Source: Eutypa lata
Lineage: Eukaryota; Ascomycota; Sordariomycetes; Xylariales; Diatrypaceae
DNA length: 64,000 bases
Direction of reading: 5' to 3'
NCBI GenBank assembly: GCA_022661535.1
Contig: JAKULF010000001.1
Span: 2,914,001 to 2,978,000 of the forward strand
Both the position numbers and the translations under genes were made by a program. Under the pieces are notes generated by a model. That model did not search any database and had not been told where the DNA came from. It saw nothing but the letters and a program-made list of their open reading frames with translations. Below are positions 37,198-48,044 of the stretch, piece by piece. The first letter of the stretch is position 1. Each line of letters starts with the position of its first letter.

Positions 37198-37992
37198 CTA
37201 GAAACTTGGAAGAAATTGTCGTCTCCTTCTCATCCTCTCCGGTGATGAGTGCATCGACCACCACATGTCATCCAGATTATCACCATCACTTCCACCCAAA
37301 CCTTCTACTTTCCCTAGCTCACTCGACCCCCTGACCATCCTCGTAATCTTTCTTAGCGTGATGAAATCCGCCTCTAAGAGCCACCACATCTCTTCTACGA
37401 GAACCTCCGCGGCTATCTTAAATACAGGCTTGAACCAACCCCTCTCCTCGTGGCCTTCCTCCAGACCAGGATCTGCATAAGGGGTAATCGCCAGAAGGAA
37501 AGGGGCCTTGGGCCGCCAGCGTTTACTTTCGCTCGTCGGCAGCTCCGTTGGACTAAGCGAGAGCACAGACGCGACTGCTTCTGGGGACGCACAGAGAAAT
37601 ATACGCAGTGATTGGTGTGAGAACGATAAACCCGGTGGAAGCTCTGGCAGCAGCGCACCATACTTCGCGCGGAGTTTCTCGGCATCAGCACTGGCTAGAT
37701 CCGGGTCCTCGATCCATCGGATTTCGAATTGGGCTTGGGCAGCGTCGATCTCATGAGGAGGGTAGCCTTGCTCCATGGCCGATGTGAAGGGGATCTCAAT
37801 GATCTTCTGTACCTTGTTCTTGAATTCTTCCCACTTTTGCTCATCGCCGTAACAGGCGGTTCGGAAGCCAACAAAGCCCCATGGCCCACCATCCTGTCGC
37901 TGCCTCCAAGACTGCAGCCAGGAAGGCGCCATAAGGGGCTCCGGGTGAGGAGATGTAGAGTCGGCCGTCTTAGCGAAACCGGGACGCGGCAT
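37198..37992 (-). CDS. conserved fungal hypothetical protein
   Basis: Single exon, 264 aa from the first ATG (MPRPGFAKTADS); the frame is open further upstream but without an ATG. The segment GGPWGFVGFRTACYGDEQKWEEFKNKV followed by FEIRWIEDPDL, SLRIFLCASPEAV and WFKPVFKIAAEVLVEEMWWLLE resembles a widespread family of uncharacterised filamentous-fungal proteins beginning with a WGFV-x-(Y/F)RT motif. No signal peptide, no membrane span. Function unknown. It converges on the PD-(D/E)XK-like gene with 273 bp between stops. Confidence 0.72.
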   Translation of the reverse strand: MPRPGFAKTADSTSPHPEPLMAPSWLQSWRQRQDGGPWGFVGFRTACYGDEQKWEEFKNKVQKIIEIPFTSAMEQGYPPHEIDAAQAQFEIRWIEDPDLASADAEKLRAKYGALLPELPPGLSFSHQSLRIFLCASPEAVASVLSLSPTELPTSESKRWRPKAPFLLAITPYADPGLEEGHEERGWFKPVFKIAAEVLVEEMWWLLEADFITLRKITRMVRGSSELGKVEGLGGSDGDNLDDMWWSMHSSPERMRRRRQFLPSF

Positions 37993-38758
37993 TGATGTTG
38001 TTTTAGGTGTGGGTGAACTCAAACAAGCATGTAACAACAAAATAGCGGTATAGAAGATTGGGGCGAAAGCCAGAAAGTTTCGTTTTCTATTTCTCTTTAA
38101 AAACGAAGTAATGTTTGGACTTAGGTAACATGTTAGCGGCTTAAATTATTCACAGGTCAAAGAAAAATTTTAGACAACAAAGGGGTAGCAAAAGGCGGCT
38201 AAGGGGTAAGAAAAATGGGGCACTCACTTGTGATAAGAGGTCATTAAAGTGACGTTATTCTGTATATAAACTCAATTTCTTGCCACAAATCTCGTTGATA
38301 TACATGAAATTATAATACTGTTGTAAGCTGGGACCCATAGTGACAGCACCTGTCTTCTTCTAGCTTGATGTCATCCCTAAGTATTATAGTCCAGAGGTTC
38401 CGATGATTAAATGAAACCAAGGACAAGATAGTTCCGCCGGCTTCATCCCCTGGCTAGTTTTCAATATATTTCGTGATGATTACCCCTGAGACCTATAAAC
38501 AGCGAACGTTACAATGGTAACTGCTTATCGATATCATTTCTCTAGTCATGCTGTTTTGTCTCAAATAACCCGGATGCTACTGCCGTGACTTTCGACACTC
38601 TACAATCGACCATAAGTGTATATCCTTCATTAACTATGTTGACCAAAATCCATAGAATACTAGAGACAACCTCGTCTACTCACTGTATACAGACCAAGTC
38701 AAACGAAGCCTTCACAACTCATCTTATCTAAACCAGCACGAGCACTGCTACGAGTTGG
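37993..38758. other. intergenic, no gene seen
   Basis: About 770 bp of AT-rich sequence between two minus-strand genes; no element I can name. Confidence 0.4.
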
Positions 38759-39345
38759 TCAAGCCCCATTACTGCCTTCGTGCGGGGGTAGAGTTTCTTG
38801 ATTAGACTCATCGGCCGTAAGCTCCTCTACCGGACTCTGGGTAAGCTCCCAGAGCCAGGTCTCGGGTCCTACTTCACGAGGAGCAGGGCTGCGCTGACTA
38901 AACTCTAACCACCACAGGCATATGCAGTCGTGGCATGGTTCGAACCGCTGCACTCCTGAGATTAGATCATTCGGGGGCGTCACTTTGAGCATGTTTCGTT
39001 GTTAGTCACTTTCATGCAATATCTCCCCTTCAGCCTCTATTTCGTCTATAATGAATTGTTTAACGTATCGACATAATTCAGGTCCATCATGTAGTAATAA
39101 GGCTCTAGTGGGTTTAGACTGGAACTATCGGCTCCCTGGAGACCCGTTCTAGGAAATGCATACCAAAAAGAAACCGGGGGTAAGATACTATAACTGTCAA
39201 AGAAAGAAAATGACTCACGCCTACGATCATCGTGTGGGATCTCGTACCGCTCCCGTGCCTCACTACAGTATTTTATCTTCCGTGGCGGCGTTGCCGACTG
39301 GTCTTCATGTCCACAAGCGTAGAATACGCGCTTGTTCTGGCACAT
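38759..39345 (-). CDS. small cysteine-containing hypothetical protein
   Basis: Tentative two-exon model, 39345-39219 and 38955-38759, phase 1 junction (donor GTGAGT, acceptor ATCTCAG), 107 aa with a 263-nt intron. Exon 1 starts MCQNKRVFYACGHEDQ and has a CGH plus a further Cys; exon 2 contributes CHDCICLWWLEF and an acidic C-terminus. This resembles short fungal proteins with an N-terminal MC(x)K..y.CGH motif and a later C-x2-C pair, possibly metal-binding. An alternative acceptor at about 39151 would end the frame after a dozen residues. Function unknown. Confidence 0.45.
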
Positions 39346-40233
39346 TTTGGTGTTTGTAGTGGTGCGAGTGGTAATTAATAATGAATTTATTGATGGTGAC
39401 GAGGTGGTCTTGTCAAGATAGTTTCATAATGTAGAATAATTATCTACGGCAATGTAGTTATGAATGGTTTTAGAAGATGAGAAGTTACAATTGCGATATT
39501 CGTTTGATAATATAGCTTGAGACTCGTAGCAAGAGACCGCGGATGTCAGTTGATACGTATTGTTGAGTCAGGAAAAAAGCTGATGGAATTAACCTGTCAA
39601 CTAAGGCAGAAAACTATTGAATGCATCTTTCAATCAACATAGTATCAGTGACATCTGCACCACCAGCTAGTTGTGAGTCGTAACTAGAGGAGGTGTATAG
39701 TGAATAGTTACTTAAAAGGGTGTAAATATATTCATCTCGGTACGACCGACGCATTAATATTAGTAAAGTGAACGTGTTGGATTTTAAGAAAATACATCAG
39801 AAGCTTTAAGACGCCCTGTTTCTATAATTTATCAAAGACCACTGCTGAGTTACTATGCCTTACGCCATATTCTTCATGACAATGGTCAGATATACCAAAA
39901 TAAAACATTCGGCATGGGTGTGTGTGTTGACTAATCTAGACTCATCTAGACTCACCTGAATCTCCCGGTTGTGTTAAACTGGGCCCCCTTTTATATGAGC
40001 ATAGATAGTTTATTACCGAAGTAACACGAAAGTTTACTATGTCAGAAGCTTTCCGCAACAAAAAGAATTCCCAAGAAATAATATTTTGAAAGGGAAAGAA
40101 AAAGAAAAGATTTGATATATAATGAGAACGGCCAGCGCGTTATATATATTATGTACTCAAAGTGGACGCATATGTATCATTTACCTCTCCAATGAAGTGG
40201 GTCGAGTTTAGACTTGAATGAAGACAATGATTA
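39346..40233. other. intergenic, no gene seen
   Basis: About 890 bp of AT-rich sequence; TATATATATTATG at 40141-40153. No gene supported. Confidence 0.4.
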
Positions 40234-41970
40234 TTAATTTATGTCGTACTTCCAAGGCCCCTTCTGGTACATAAACATGATGGCCGCTTCTACCACTTCG
40301 AAGAACCGACTCTCTTCTATATCGACGTCCGACCCATGCCAGCCTTCTCGCTTCATAATTCCACTGTCTACTATTTCAGGAATCTCTCCGCTGTCCTCGA
40401 CATTTATCTGTCTACCTCCCCTATTCGTTCCGCCCCTCTTCGCTCTTCCAGTCGTCTTTAACGGGGTGTTTTCGCTCTTGGGTTGGGTGTCCTCCCCCTC
40501 GCTGTTCTCTTCTCCCATATTTTCTTGCTCTTCTTCCCCTTCTCTCCATTCCTCCGGCGAAATTCTCTTCGCATGGGTGCGGTAGTAGCCGAGGCCGCGC
40601 ATTACGGCAATATTCCGAAATCCATTGTGGTCTAGTATGTCCGGCTGGATTTCCACGACTGCGCCAGCACGCTGGTGCATAAACATGGATTGAGTCATTC
40701 CTGCACCATGGACTCCGACAAGGATGTCCGTTTCTCGCGCGACACGAACTTGCTCCGAGAACGGAATAGCAGCGAAGTCAATCATTTGTACCTTGATGTG
40801 TGAATTTCTCTTTTGGAGCTTCGAAAACAGATAGCGTTGGTTCTGTAACCGCCGAGTGTCCCGCCGGTTGACAAATGTAAGGACGATAGGCTTGTCGCCA
40901 TCACGAACTGGAGAATCTTGAATCCCGTAGAAATCACGCACGCGGCGACTAAACACATCAAGTATTGGCGAGTCAGTGCATTGCTGATTGCGAGCGTCAT
41001 CCTGCCATAATGGATTACTACTCCCAGCAAGGGGGACGATCAAATTAACGTCATCGAGGTTACTCAAAATCGATTGGTCACTAAGTAACTCATCGAGACG
41101 GACAGGTTTTCGTCGCGCAAATAACGTCCAAAGGTCGAAATAGGGACCGTCATCGCGGTCGTCTAGGATGACGACTTGAGTGTCATCGGAGTCGCCTGGG
41201 TACTTAAAAAGAGGTGAGTCTTCCCCAAAGCTACTCCCCGGCATGCGCAAAATGTCAAAGGTTAAGTATGTAGAGAGAATTTCCATAAGACAATGCCAAG
41301 GATTTCCCTCACCCTCACGCTTGATGAGAAGAAGCGTCTTCGGTGGTGGAACACCTAATGTTGTGTTCTGTTCAAGGGGCTGACTCTCTTGCACCTTCTC
41401 CTGCATCTCTTTCCCGGTCCCAGCGTGTTGGAATTTCGACTCGTGTACATCAACCGCCAGCGAAAAGACGAAGGCGGGGCCTGTCTCGTACCAATATCCA
41501 GGTAATCTGTGGAAAGATAGTAGGCCGTCCATCTCTTCTTGCTCGGAGAACTTTCGCAATGAGCAGTCCAGTTGGAATTTTCCCTCGTCCACATTCAGGG
41601 CAGCGCCCTGTCCAAAGCAGAAAGAATCTATTTTCCCACCAAATCCAGAGCGACGATGAAAGCAGGTCAAATTTGACTGTGAGTTTGGATCGCAGTAAGA
41701 AGCGGCATGGGTATGGAACTCGTCGAAGTATGTGGTTGAGACACGGGAGCAGGTGCTGTCTAAATCGGTGGTCGGGTAGTACTCGGGGAGCAAGTTCATG
41801 TTACTCTCACTTTCTTTGGGTTGGAAGCAAGAGGCAGGAGTAGCTGGTTTGGGTGCACGCCATCTTGATATGTTATCTGACAAATATAAGCGTGATCCCC
41901 GAAGTATGAGCGCGATGCTAGTGATGACGAGTGCAAGAGTAAGAAAGAGCGAAAACTTTCTATTTGGCAT
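40234..41970 (-). CDS. GT61 family glycosyltransferase, EOGT-like
   Basis: Single exon, 578 aa from the first ATG (MPNRKFSLFL). A membrane anchor at about residues 6-24 after a short basic N-terminus makes it a type II Golgi/ER protein. The C-terminal half carries the glycosyltransferase 61 (DUF563) pattern: LLLIKREGEGNPWHCLMEILS, a DDRDDGPYFDLW segment, VLTFVNRRDTRRLQN, and ILVGVHGAGMTQSMFM (near residue 418), equivalent to the HGAGLT motif of EOGT and plant xylosyl/arabinosyltransferases. A Glu/Lys/Gly-rich insertion near residues 470-540 precedes the final FFEVVEAAIMFMYQKGPW. Donor and acceptor are not fixed by sequence; EOGT transfers GlcNAc to Ser/Thr of EGF repeats. A secreted EGF-containing protein lies 6 kb away. 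Confidence 0.85.
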   Translation of the reverse strand: MPNRKFSLFLTLALVITSIALILRGSRLYLSDNISRWRAPKPATPASCFQPKESESNMNLLPEYYPTTDLDSTCSRVSTTYFDEFHTHAASYCDPNSQSNLTCFHRRSGFGGKIDSFCFGQGAALNVDEGKFQLDCSLRKFSEQEEMDGLLSFHRLPGYWYETGPAFVFSLAVDVHESKFQHAGTGKEMQEKVQESQPLEQNTTLGVPPPKTLLLIKREGEGNPWHCLMEILSTYLTFDILRMPGSSFGEDSPLFKYPGDSDDTQVVILDDRDDGPYFDLWTLFARRKPVRLDELLSDQSILSNLDDVNLIVPLAGSSNPLWQDDARNQQCTDSPILDVFSRRVRDFYGIQDSPVRDGDKPIVLTFVNRRDTRRLQNQRYLFSKLQKRNSHIKVQMIDFAAIPFSEQVRVARETDILVGVHGAGMTQSMFMHQRAGAVVEIQPDILDHNGFRNIAVMRGLGYYRTHAKRISPEEWREGEEEQENMGEENSEGEDTQPKSENTPLKTTGRAKRGGTNRGGRQINVEDSGEIPEIVDSGIMKREGWHGSDVDIEESRFFEVVEAAIMFMYQKGPWKYDIN

Positions 41971-43238
41971 AATTATCGAAAGCACCTTAGCTCTAAGGAT
42001 TCGGTATGGTTTTTGAACGAGTCATTCAAAAAGTCGACTAAGAAAGCAGTGAGCTGGGACGATGAAGGCCGGATTCGATGAAGTTGTAATGAGCCAATGC
42101 AATGGGAATGGGAACGAAAGAGAACCCCAGGAGAAGGGATTTCTACCAAACCAAACAGCTTTCATTTCTTCTTCGACGTCTACATTAAGATATTCTAGTG
42201 TAACAAGACACAATCTAAAAGACCACATGTATAAGTGTAGAGGGATAGGTACCGACAAAATTATGCATCACATTCTATAGGAATCCTATCAACACATCTA
42301 TAACCCCCAACGCTTACAGTTGAAATACTTGAAACAACACCGTATACTGCTAGGTTGGATTCCACGTGAGTACCTTGAAAAATACGGTGTCTAAGGGGTA
42401 GTACGGAGCATTACCTGCCTGCCAGCCTGCGTAACTGAAAGTCGATAATCATTAGACCCCAATTAAATACATTACTTGCAATGTGTCTCCTTGCAATTGG
42501 TATGTAAAGGTAAGTAGCAAGATGATTATTAGTGTGGTAACACCGCACAGTAGCAGCACTCCTTCATTTTCGTTCTACATTAGTATATGAACTGGTTTAA
42601 GACAATGTCTATAACCTCGCCAGGGGCCCCCGGCCTTACGTGAACGCCCCTAGGAAAGGCTGCGTCATATTAAGGATATGATCCGAGAACCGGGAATTGC
42701 AAGCCGCACTAGTAATGGGAACTTCACCGGTTGATTAATAATTGGGCTTGATTGGCAACGTAATTTCGTCCCACCTCAGCTGCCGGAGCAGCCCATAGAA
42801 TAACCCTACCAAGACGGGACAACACCTGCAGGCTGCATCGTCGGGAAGCCTCGCCGATCCTTCTCGTTCAACCAGGACAATACATTTACAAACTAATGAT
42901 GAAGACCGAGTGGCGGAAATTAGGAGGACATGAGCTGGCTCAATGGCTTGCCAAAAGCGGCTGATATATAGCGGTCGTACACAACACTGCTGTCCGGGAT
43001 GCTTATGCCTTTCAGAGAGGCACTTGAAGATGGGATCTTCTAATGATACACTATACAGCCTTACCAATAAACCAAAGCCCATAACCAAAGCCTTTAGATA
43101 TCGTGGAACAGTACCATGGACTTCATATACATAGAGGGCCTTCCAGTGCCTCTAAAACCTGAAATCATCGGTAGATATTCGAATTGACCCATTCATTCTA
43201 GACCATTATTGTCCAACTTTGACTAGGTACCCAGAACC
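41971..43238. other. divergent intergenic region
   Basis: About 1.3 kb between the divergently transcribed GT61 and aspartic-protease-like genes. No gene supported. Confidence 0.4.
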
Positions 43239-44961
43239 ATGTGGCTACAAGGATGCCGGTGGACTTGTCGGAATATCGTAGTTGGCTCGGTGTATCCGGT
43301 CACAAGCAGCATCGTCTCAGCACAATGCGTTCCGTATCCCATCGCAGCAACAATTGGCAATGTTACTCTCTCTAATGGCCAACTTGCAAGAGGAGTCGCT
43401 ATGTCCGTAGGCACTCCCCAACAGGACTTTGCTTTCCTCCCACAATGGTTGGTTATGCACCTCTCGATATGAATGCATCAGTCTCGTGCTCTAACAATTG
43501 GCTAGGCCGCTAAATAATACCATTGTGTATGGGACGGACGGCTATTGTATTGACCCAGCACCACCGTCCGAGAATGGCTGTATAACATGGCGTGGTGGAC
43601 AGTACGACATCATCAAATCTGAGACGAGACGAGAAGCTGTTAAAGGCGACTTCCCAATCGACATGTCAGGGTATCCCGATGCAACAGCTTACACTGACGT
43701 CCTCAAAATCAACGAAAATATCACTCTGGACGAATTCGCCATAGAGGTTCCCATCGAAGACTGGGAGCAACAGGGCTATCACCCAATGATGGCCATCGGT
43801 CTCGGCGATAATTCCACGCTCCTCCGTGCTCTCAAAACCGGAAACCATATTGCTTCCCGCACCTGGAGTATGTTCTTTGGTTGGACGGGAGACGACCCCA
43901 AGAATCAACTCGATGGGACGTTGGTATTTGGCGGCTACGACCGAGCCAAGGTGTACGGACAGAGCTATACTCAAGACCTCACACAAGATGGACCATGTGG
44001 GACGCACATGGTTGTTACTGTTGACGATATCCTTCTTCACTTCCCCAGTGGTACTGATGTTAGTATCGTGGCAAGTACATCCAATGGCTCCTTCGACGCC
44101 TGCATCGTCCCGGACTACCCAGTCATGATGACTATCGCTTACGATCCATATATGACTATGTTTATGGAGGTTACGAATACTTCGCTTTCTCAACGAACCT
44201 TTGGTCTAGCATACTACAGTCTCCTGTACGATGAGGGTGCTGAACCTTACGACGGAGAAATGATAATCAATATTAGAAACGGACCTTCCATTCGAGTTCC
44301 GAACGAGCAGCTAGTCGTGCCGGAGAGATATATCAGAGAGGAGGACGGTCAAATCGTAGCAAACTACTCGCGCTCAAATCTAGTCATCAACTCCCTCCAA
44401 GAGATTAATGCCAATGATATGAGTACAATTGGACGACAGTTTCTCTCCTCCGCCTACGTGATGGTAAATCAAGACACCGGGACATTCACCCTATGGTCGG
44501 CCAACCCTAGCCGTAGCGAGGACCTAGTCGGTGTTGATGAAGAAGGACAAGACGTTCTCGAATGGTGCGACTCCGAACTCACACCAACAACTAGTCCTTC
44601 AGAAACTGCTAAGCCACCACCCGAAGATGTTGGCGGCGGCGGCGGTATACCTACAGGCGCCATTGTAGGTGCTGTCATTGGTGGGTTGGCAGTTGTCGCT
44701 GTTGGCATCGGCGCTATCTTCTGGCGACGCCGTCGAGGCAGGATACGCGCAGCCGCTGACCCCGAGCCTCAAAGTGACAGATATATTCACCCAGGGGAAG
44801 TAGAGCATTCTACTCAACAACACTATTATGAAATGGATCCCTATGGCGCCAATAAACCCGCGCCTAATGAACTTGAAGGGACGGGAACGACAGGCCCACA
44901 GGACTCAGGGCAGGAGGGAACTTCACCCCGAAACCCTCAACCATATGAATTGACAGGGTGA
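43239..44961 (+). CDS. membrane-anchored aspartic-protease-like protein, catalytic Asp missing
   Basis: Two exons, 43239-43447 and 43506-44961, phase 2 junction with an unusual GTTGGT donor and CTAG acceptor, 554 aa. N-terminal hydrophobic leader (about 1-28), then a pepsin-like A1 fold: GVAMSVGTPQQDFAFLP (52-68), GTLVFGGYDRAKV, IINIRNGPSIRVPNEQLV, IGRQFLSSAYVMVNQDTGTFTLW. The catalytic DTG/DSG motifs are absent: the first aligns with FLPQW (66-70) and the second with PDYP (about 272-275). A membrane span at about 453-475 (GAIVGAVIGGLAVVAVGIGA) with a basic stop-transfer leads to a polar cytosolic tail. The residues LNNTIVYGTDGYC after the junction match a common fungal family of inactive-looking A1 homologues, which supports the splice. 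Confidence 0.86.
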
Positions 44962-47083
44962 GAAAGCGGACACGAATCCGCACAATGGTGGCGTAAGATA
45001 AGCTGTTCATGGAAGGATAGTATAGACCTGATCAGGGTGGTAAGGCCACCAGGGTCATAACATAAGTGTCTTGTAACGTATACATTTAGAAGACTATTTG
45101 GAGCTGGCTAATATATCATATATAAGACAATGCCAACGCAGGAATTCATACAAAGCTTATCCTGGAGTCATGTAATGATTTCTATCTGTTGTCAAAAATG
45201 AATACAATAGAACTGTGCTACATGAATGCACTCTGTTTATTCCTAGAAGCGAATTACATGGTGTTTTTGATGCTACTAGGGATGATTATTGTATTGATTA
45301 ATCTATTAACCCACACAGTTGGCGTCTTTGGTTAAGACAAACTGCACCCCTCCCTTCTCCCCCCCCAAGAAGACGTTGCTTCGCAAGGCTATGTAATAGT
45401 AACTTCGAAGCATAATACATCCCTCATATGTACCAATAAATGAGACACCCTTCTCCGTTACTGTCGTGTGCTTATTATCAACTCGCATGAGCTAGGTTAA
45501 GAGGGGCGAGGAGGGTCAGATGATAGTAAGATTGCGTTACGTTGCGGATTTTACTACCGCATCATCCAGCCAATTCGACAGTGAATGGAGGAAGTTGCCG
45601 AGAAATGAGATGGTTAGGTCAAGAATTATCACACACGAAAAAGGCAGCGTAGATCCATATATTTTGACAGGGAGTTCCTGGGGTCGACAGGTTTGCCCAC
45701 AAAAGTCCTGGGGTACTTCACGATCGCCTACCTAATCTCTTTCAGGGTACTATAACAAGAACAATGAGGGACAAAGACTTGTAACGACCGTTGGAATGCT
45801 ATTCTTCGTCTTGTTCTAAGCCTCGACGATCCCATAGCCGTCGAATAAAATGAGGATGCCTGCCTTCACAGAAATAAGCGCCCAAGCAAGTTGTGGCGTT
45901 AGTGGCGACGGTAAAACAGGTTCCCAGAGTTGCTTCGGTGAACTGACTGCACATGTACGGTTTTCATTGGTTGCAGAAACAGTGTGGTGATACGACCAAT
46001 ATAAAATATTCATAATATAAGGGGCAAGAGGGCCTTTTGGATTGGACTTGCAAAGGCTTCTGATTCCTAAAATGCATGAGCCCTTGATACGTGGGGCCGC
46101 CACAGCTGAGCAGCGGCATTAAAACTTCCATTTTATTATATACAAATATGTACCAGTAAGTACACCTCTATCTAGCTAATTATAACCGTTAATCGGCCCT
46201 GTCCCTCTGCTTATGAATAAAGCTAGCTTAGTTTGTTACGCAAGCCTTGTAAACCTTAATAAGCTGCGATCCGGAAGCTGCGCTGGCAGTTAAATGATAG
46301 CAGCAGCTACTTCACGCCATGCTCGACCATGCTTACTTAAGTTGAGGCAGCTACAGCTGTATAGACAATAGTAGAGACTATGTGGTAGGTAGCAACGGGT
46401 AAGTCGTACTAGCATCTCGATAGCTGATTCAACGACATAACGCTACTCGAGCCTGCTGGATGAGCTGACTTACTGTTTGATGATATGGTTTATAATATGT
46501 TAAAATTTAAAGTGCAATTATAATGTACCGTTGGAAGAACTGCTAAGGGCTAGAAGGGAGATGTGTCACGTAGATTCCAGGCACTAAGGTACGGTTTTCT
46601 GCAAATATTATATTAAAGAGCAGAAAGGAAAGGAAGCCGTTACAGTTCTCAGAAAATAAGTATTTACAAACATATGAGGCATAGATCCCTTATGAAAACC
46701 ACTCATTGTGGTAGCTATCCATTGTCCCGACCCGCATGACCACCTAAGGTGGATCGTAACAAGAACACAAAGATTGAAAACTATTAACCTTGTTAAACAA
46801 AGTTATTGTTGGGTTGTTAGGAAAAGTCCTGAACAAACAGTCCGTATAAGACCTTTGTTTGTTTATTTTGGATAACATTGCAATTCAATATCAAAACGTT
46901 CGGAAACCTCTCGTCTATGTGATTCACAACGAGCCTGAGCGGCTGTTTTTGACTCATAAGAATTAATACCCAACGAATGTAGCGTACATATTAACACTCG
47001 CTGTTTGCATACGTTTGTGATTCGGTATATAATCGTCATATGAAACCCTTTTGAAGACAAACCAGCGCTTTTCATAAAGGGAT
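44962..47083. other. 2.1 kb intergenic region, no gene seen
   Basis: Short frames on both strands (for example 45816-46103 minus) without motifs or splice extension. No repeat structure seen. Confidence 0.42.
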
Positions 47084-47644
47084 ATGCCTCCTTGCGTAGC
47101 ATTTGATTCCTATACTACTAATAACCAAAGAATTTGTAGGGCTTCACAATCTATTACGGAACCAGCCACGACACTTATACGAAAGGCGATATTACATCAA
47201 CCAAGGTCCGTGGATATTTCCCAGAAGTGGGCACCTGCTGTTATTGTTGCTGTAATTATCACAGGGTGTTTAATCATTGCACTTGTGTGGAAGCTCGTTC
47301 GAGACTACTGGCGAAGAGTTCACCACCCTATTTCCGTCGCGATGCCAAGCCATAACGAGGATACGGCCTCTATATGCGGCACTACAAACCAATCCGATAA
47401 GTCACGCACTCAACTTTCTTCGGGAAATAATGTGCAAGACAGAAATGGATCTAAGGACACTTTTGCAACCGGCTCCTGTGACGGCGACAGTTCGGTGATA
47501 GAAGTGTCCATTGCTCGACCGGTCATAATCTCCCCCGTCACTTCACCAGCAGGCGAAGTCAAGGTGATCGAGATTTCGGGTCCATCAAAAAAGCCGGTGG
47601 GCGACGACAAGGAAACCCCCAAGGCGGAGGAGGGCGGTCGTTAA
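47084..47644 (+). CDS. small single-pass membrane protein, hypothetical
   Basis: One open exon, 186 aa. One clear membrane segment at about residues 49-71 (WAPAVIVAVIITGCLIIALVW), flanked by Arg/Lys on the C-terminal side (KLVRDYWRR), so the Ser/Thr/Asp-rich C-terminal tail should be cytosolic. The N-terminal 45 residues are not a signal peptide and could be the end of a longer ectodomain if there are upstream exons. The layout (short ectodomain, TM, disordered tail ending in Lys/Glu) resembles fungal cell-surface stubs, but I recognise no family. Confidence 0.5.
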   Translation: MPPCVAFDSYTTNNQRICRASQSITEPATTLIRKAILHQPRSVDISQKWAPAVIVAVIITGCLIIALVWKLVRDYWRRVHHPISVAMPSHNEDTASICGTTNQSDKSRTQLSSGNNVQDRNGSKDTFATGSCDGDSSVIEVSIARPVIISPVTSPAGEVKVIEISGPSKKPVGDDKETPKAEEGGR

Positions 47645-48044
47645 GGCATGTTAGATGTCTTGAAAAAGTTATTATACTTTATTTATCCTTGGAGCTCTCC
47701 CTACCATAGTTATTATGTAAACTCACCCAAGTGGTACAGTTTAGGCAGAAAGCATGAAGTAGCGTCCATAAGCTAAGCCTCTGTCAGAAGCAGCTCGGGA
47801 GCGTAAGTCTTTCACTCACAACTTATACTTATGTAGGGAATTTCTGACCATTTGTCTAGATAGCTGCTATCGGATAATTACCCTCAATATACTTATTATG
47901 CTGAATATTTAGAATGTTGGGCTATCTTGATACAATCCTTAAAGTACTTGGGTGTCTTATTTATGAAAGAGCAAGAACTGTATTTGGTATGTAACTGGAG
48001 ATATTGACACTATACCAACGCATATAATAATATTAATATTTACC
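47645..48044. other. intergenic between convergent genes
   Basis: 400 bp of AT-rich 3' flank; no feature seen. Confidence 0.4.

Noticed and set aside
38930..38960. GGTTCGAACC resembling a tRNA T-arm
   Set aside because: No acceptor stem or anticodon arm can be folded around it and it lies in a likely coding exon.
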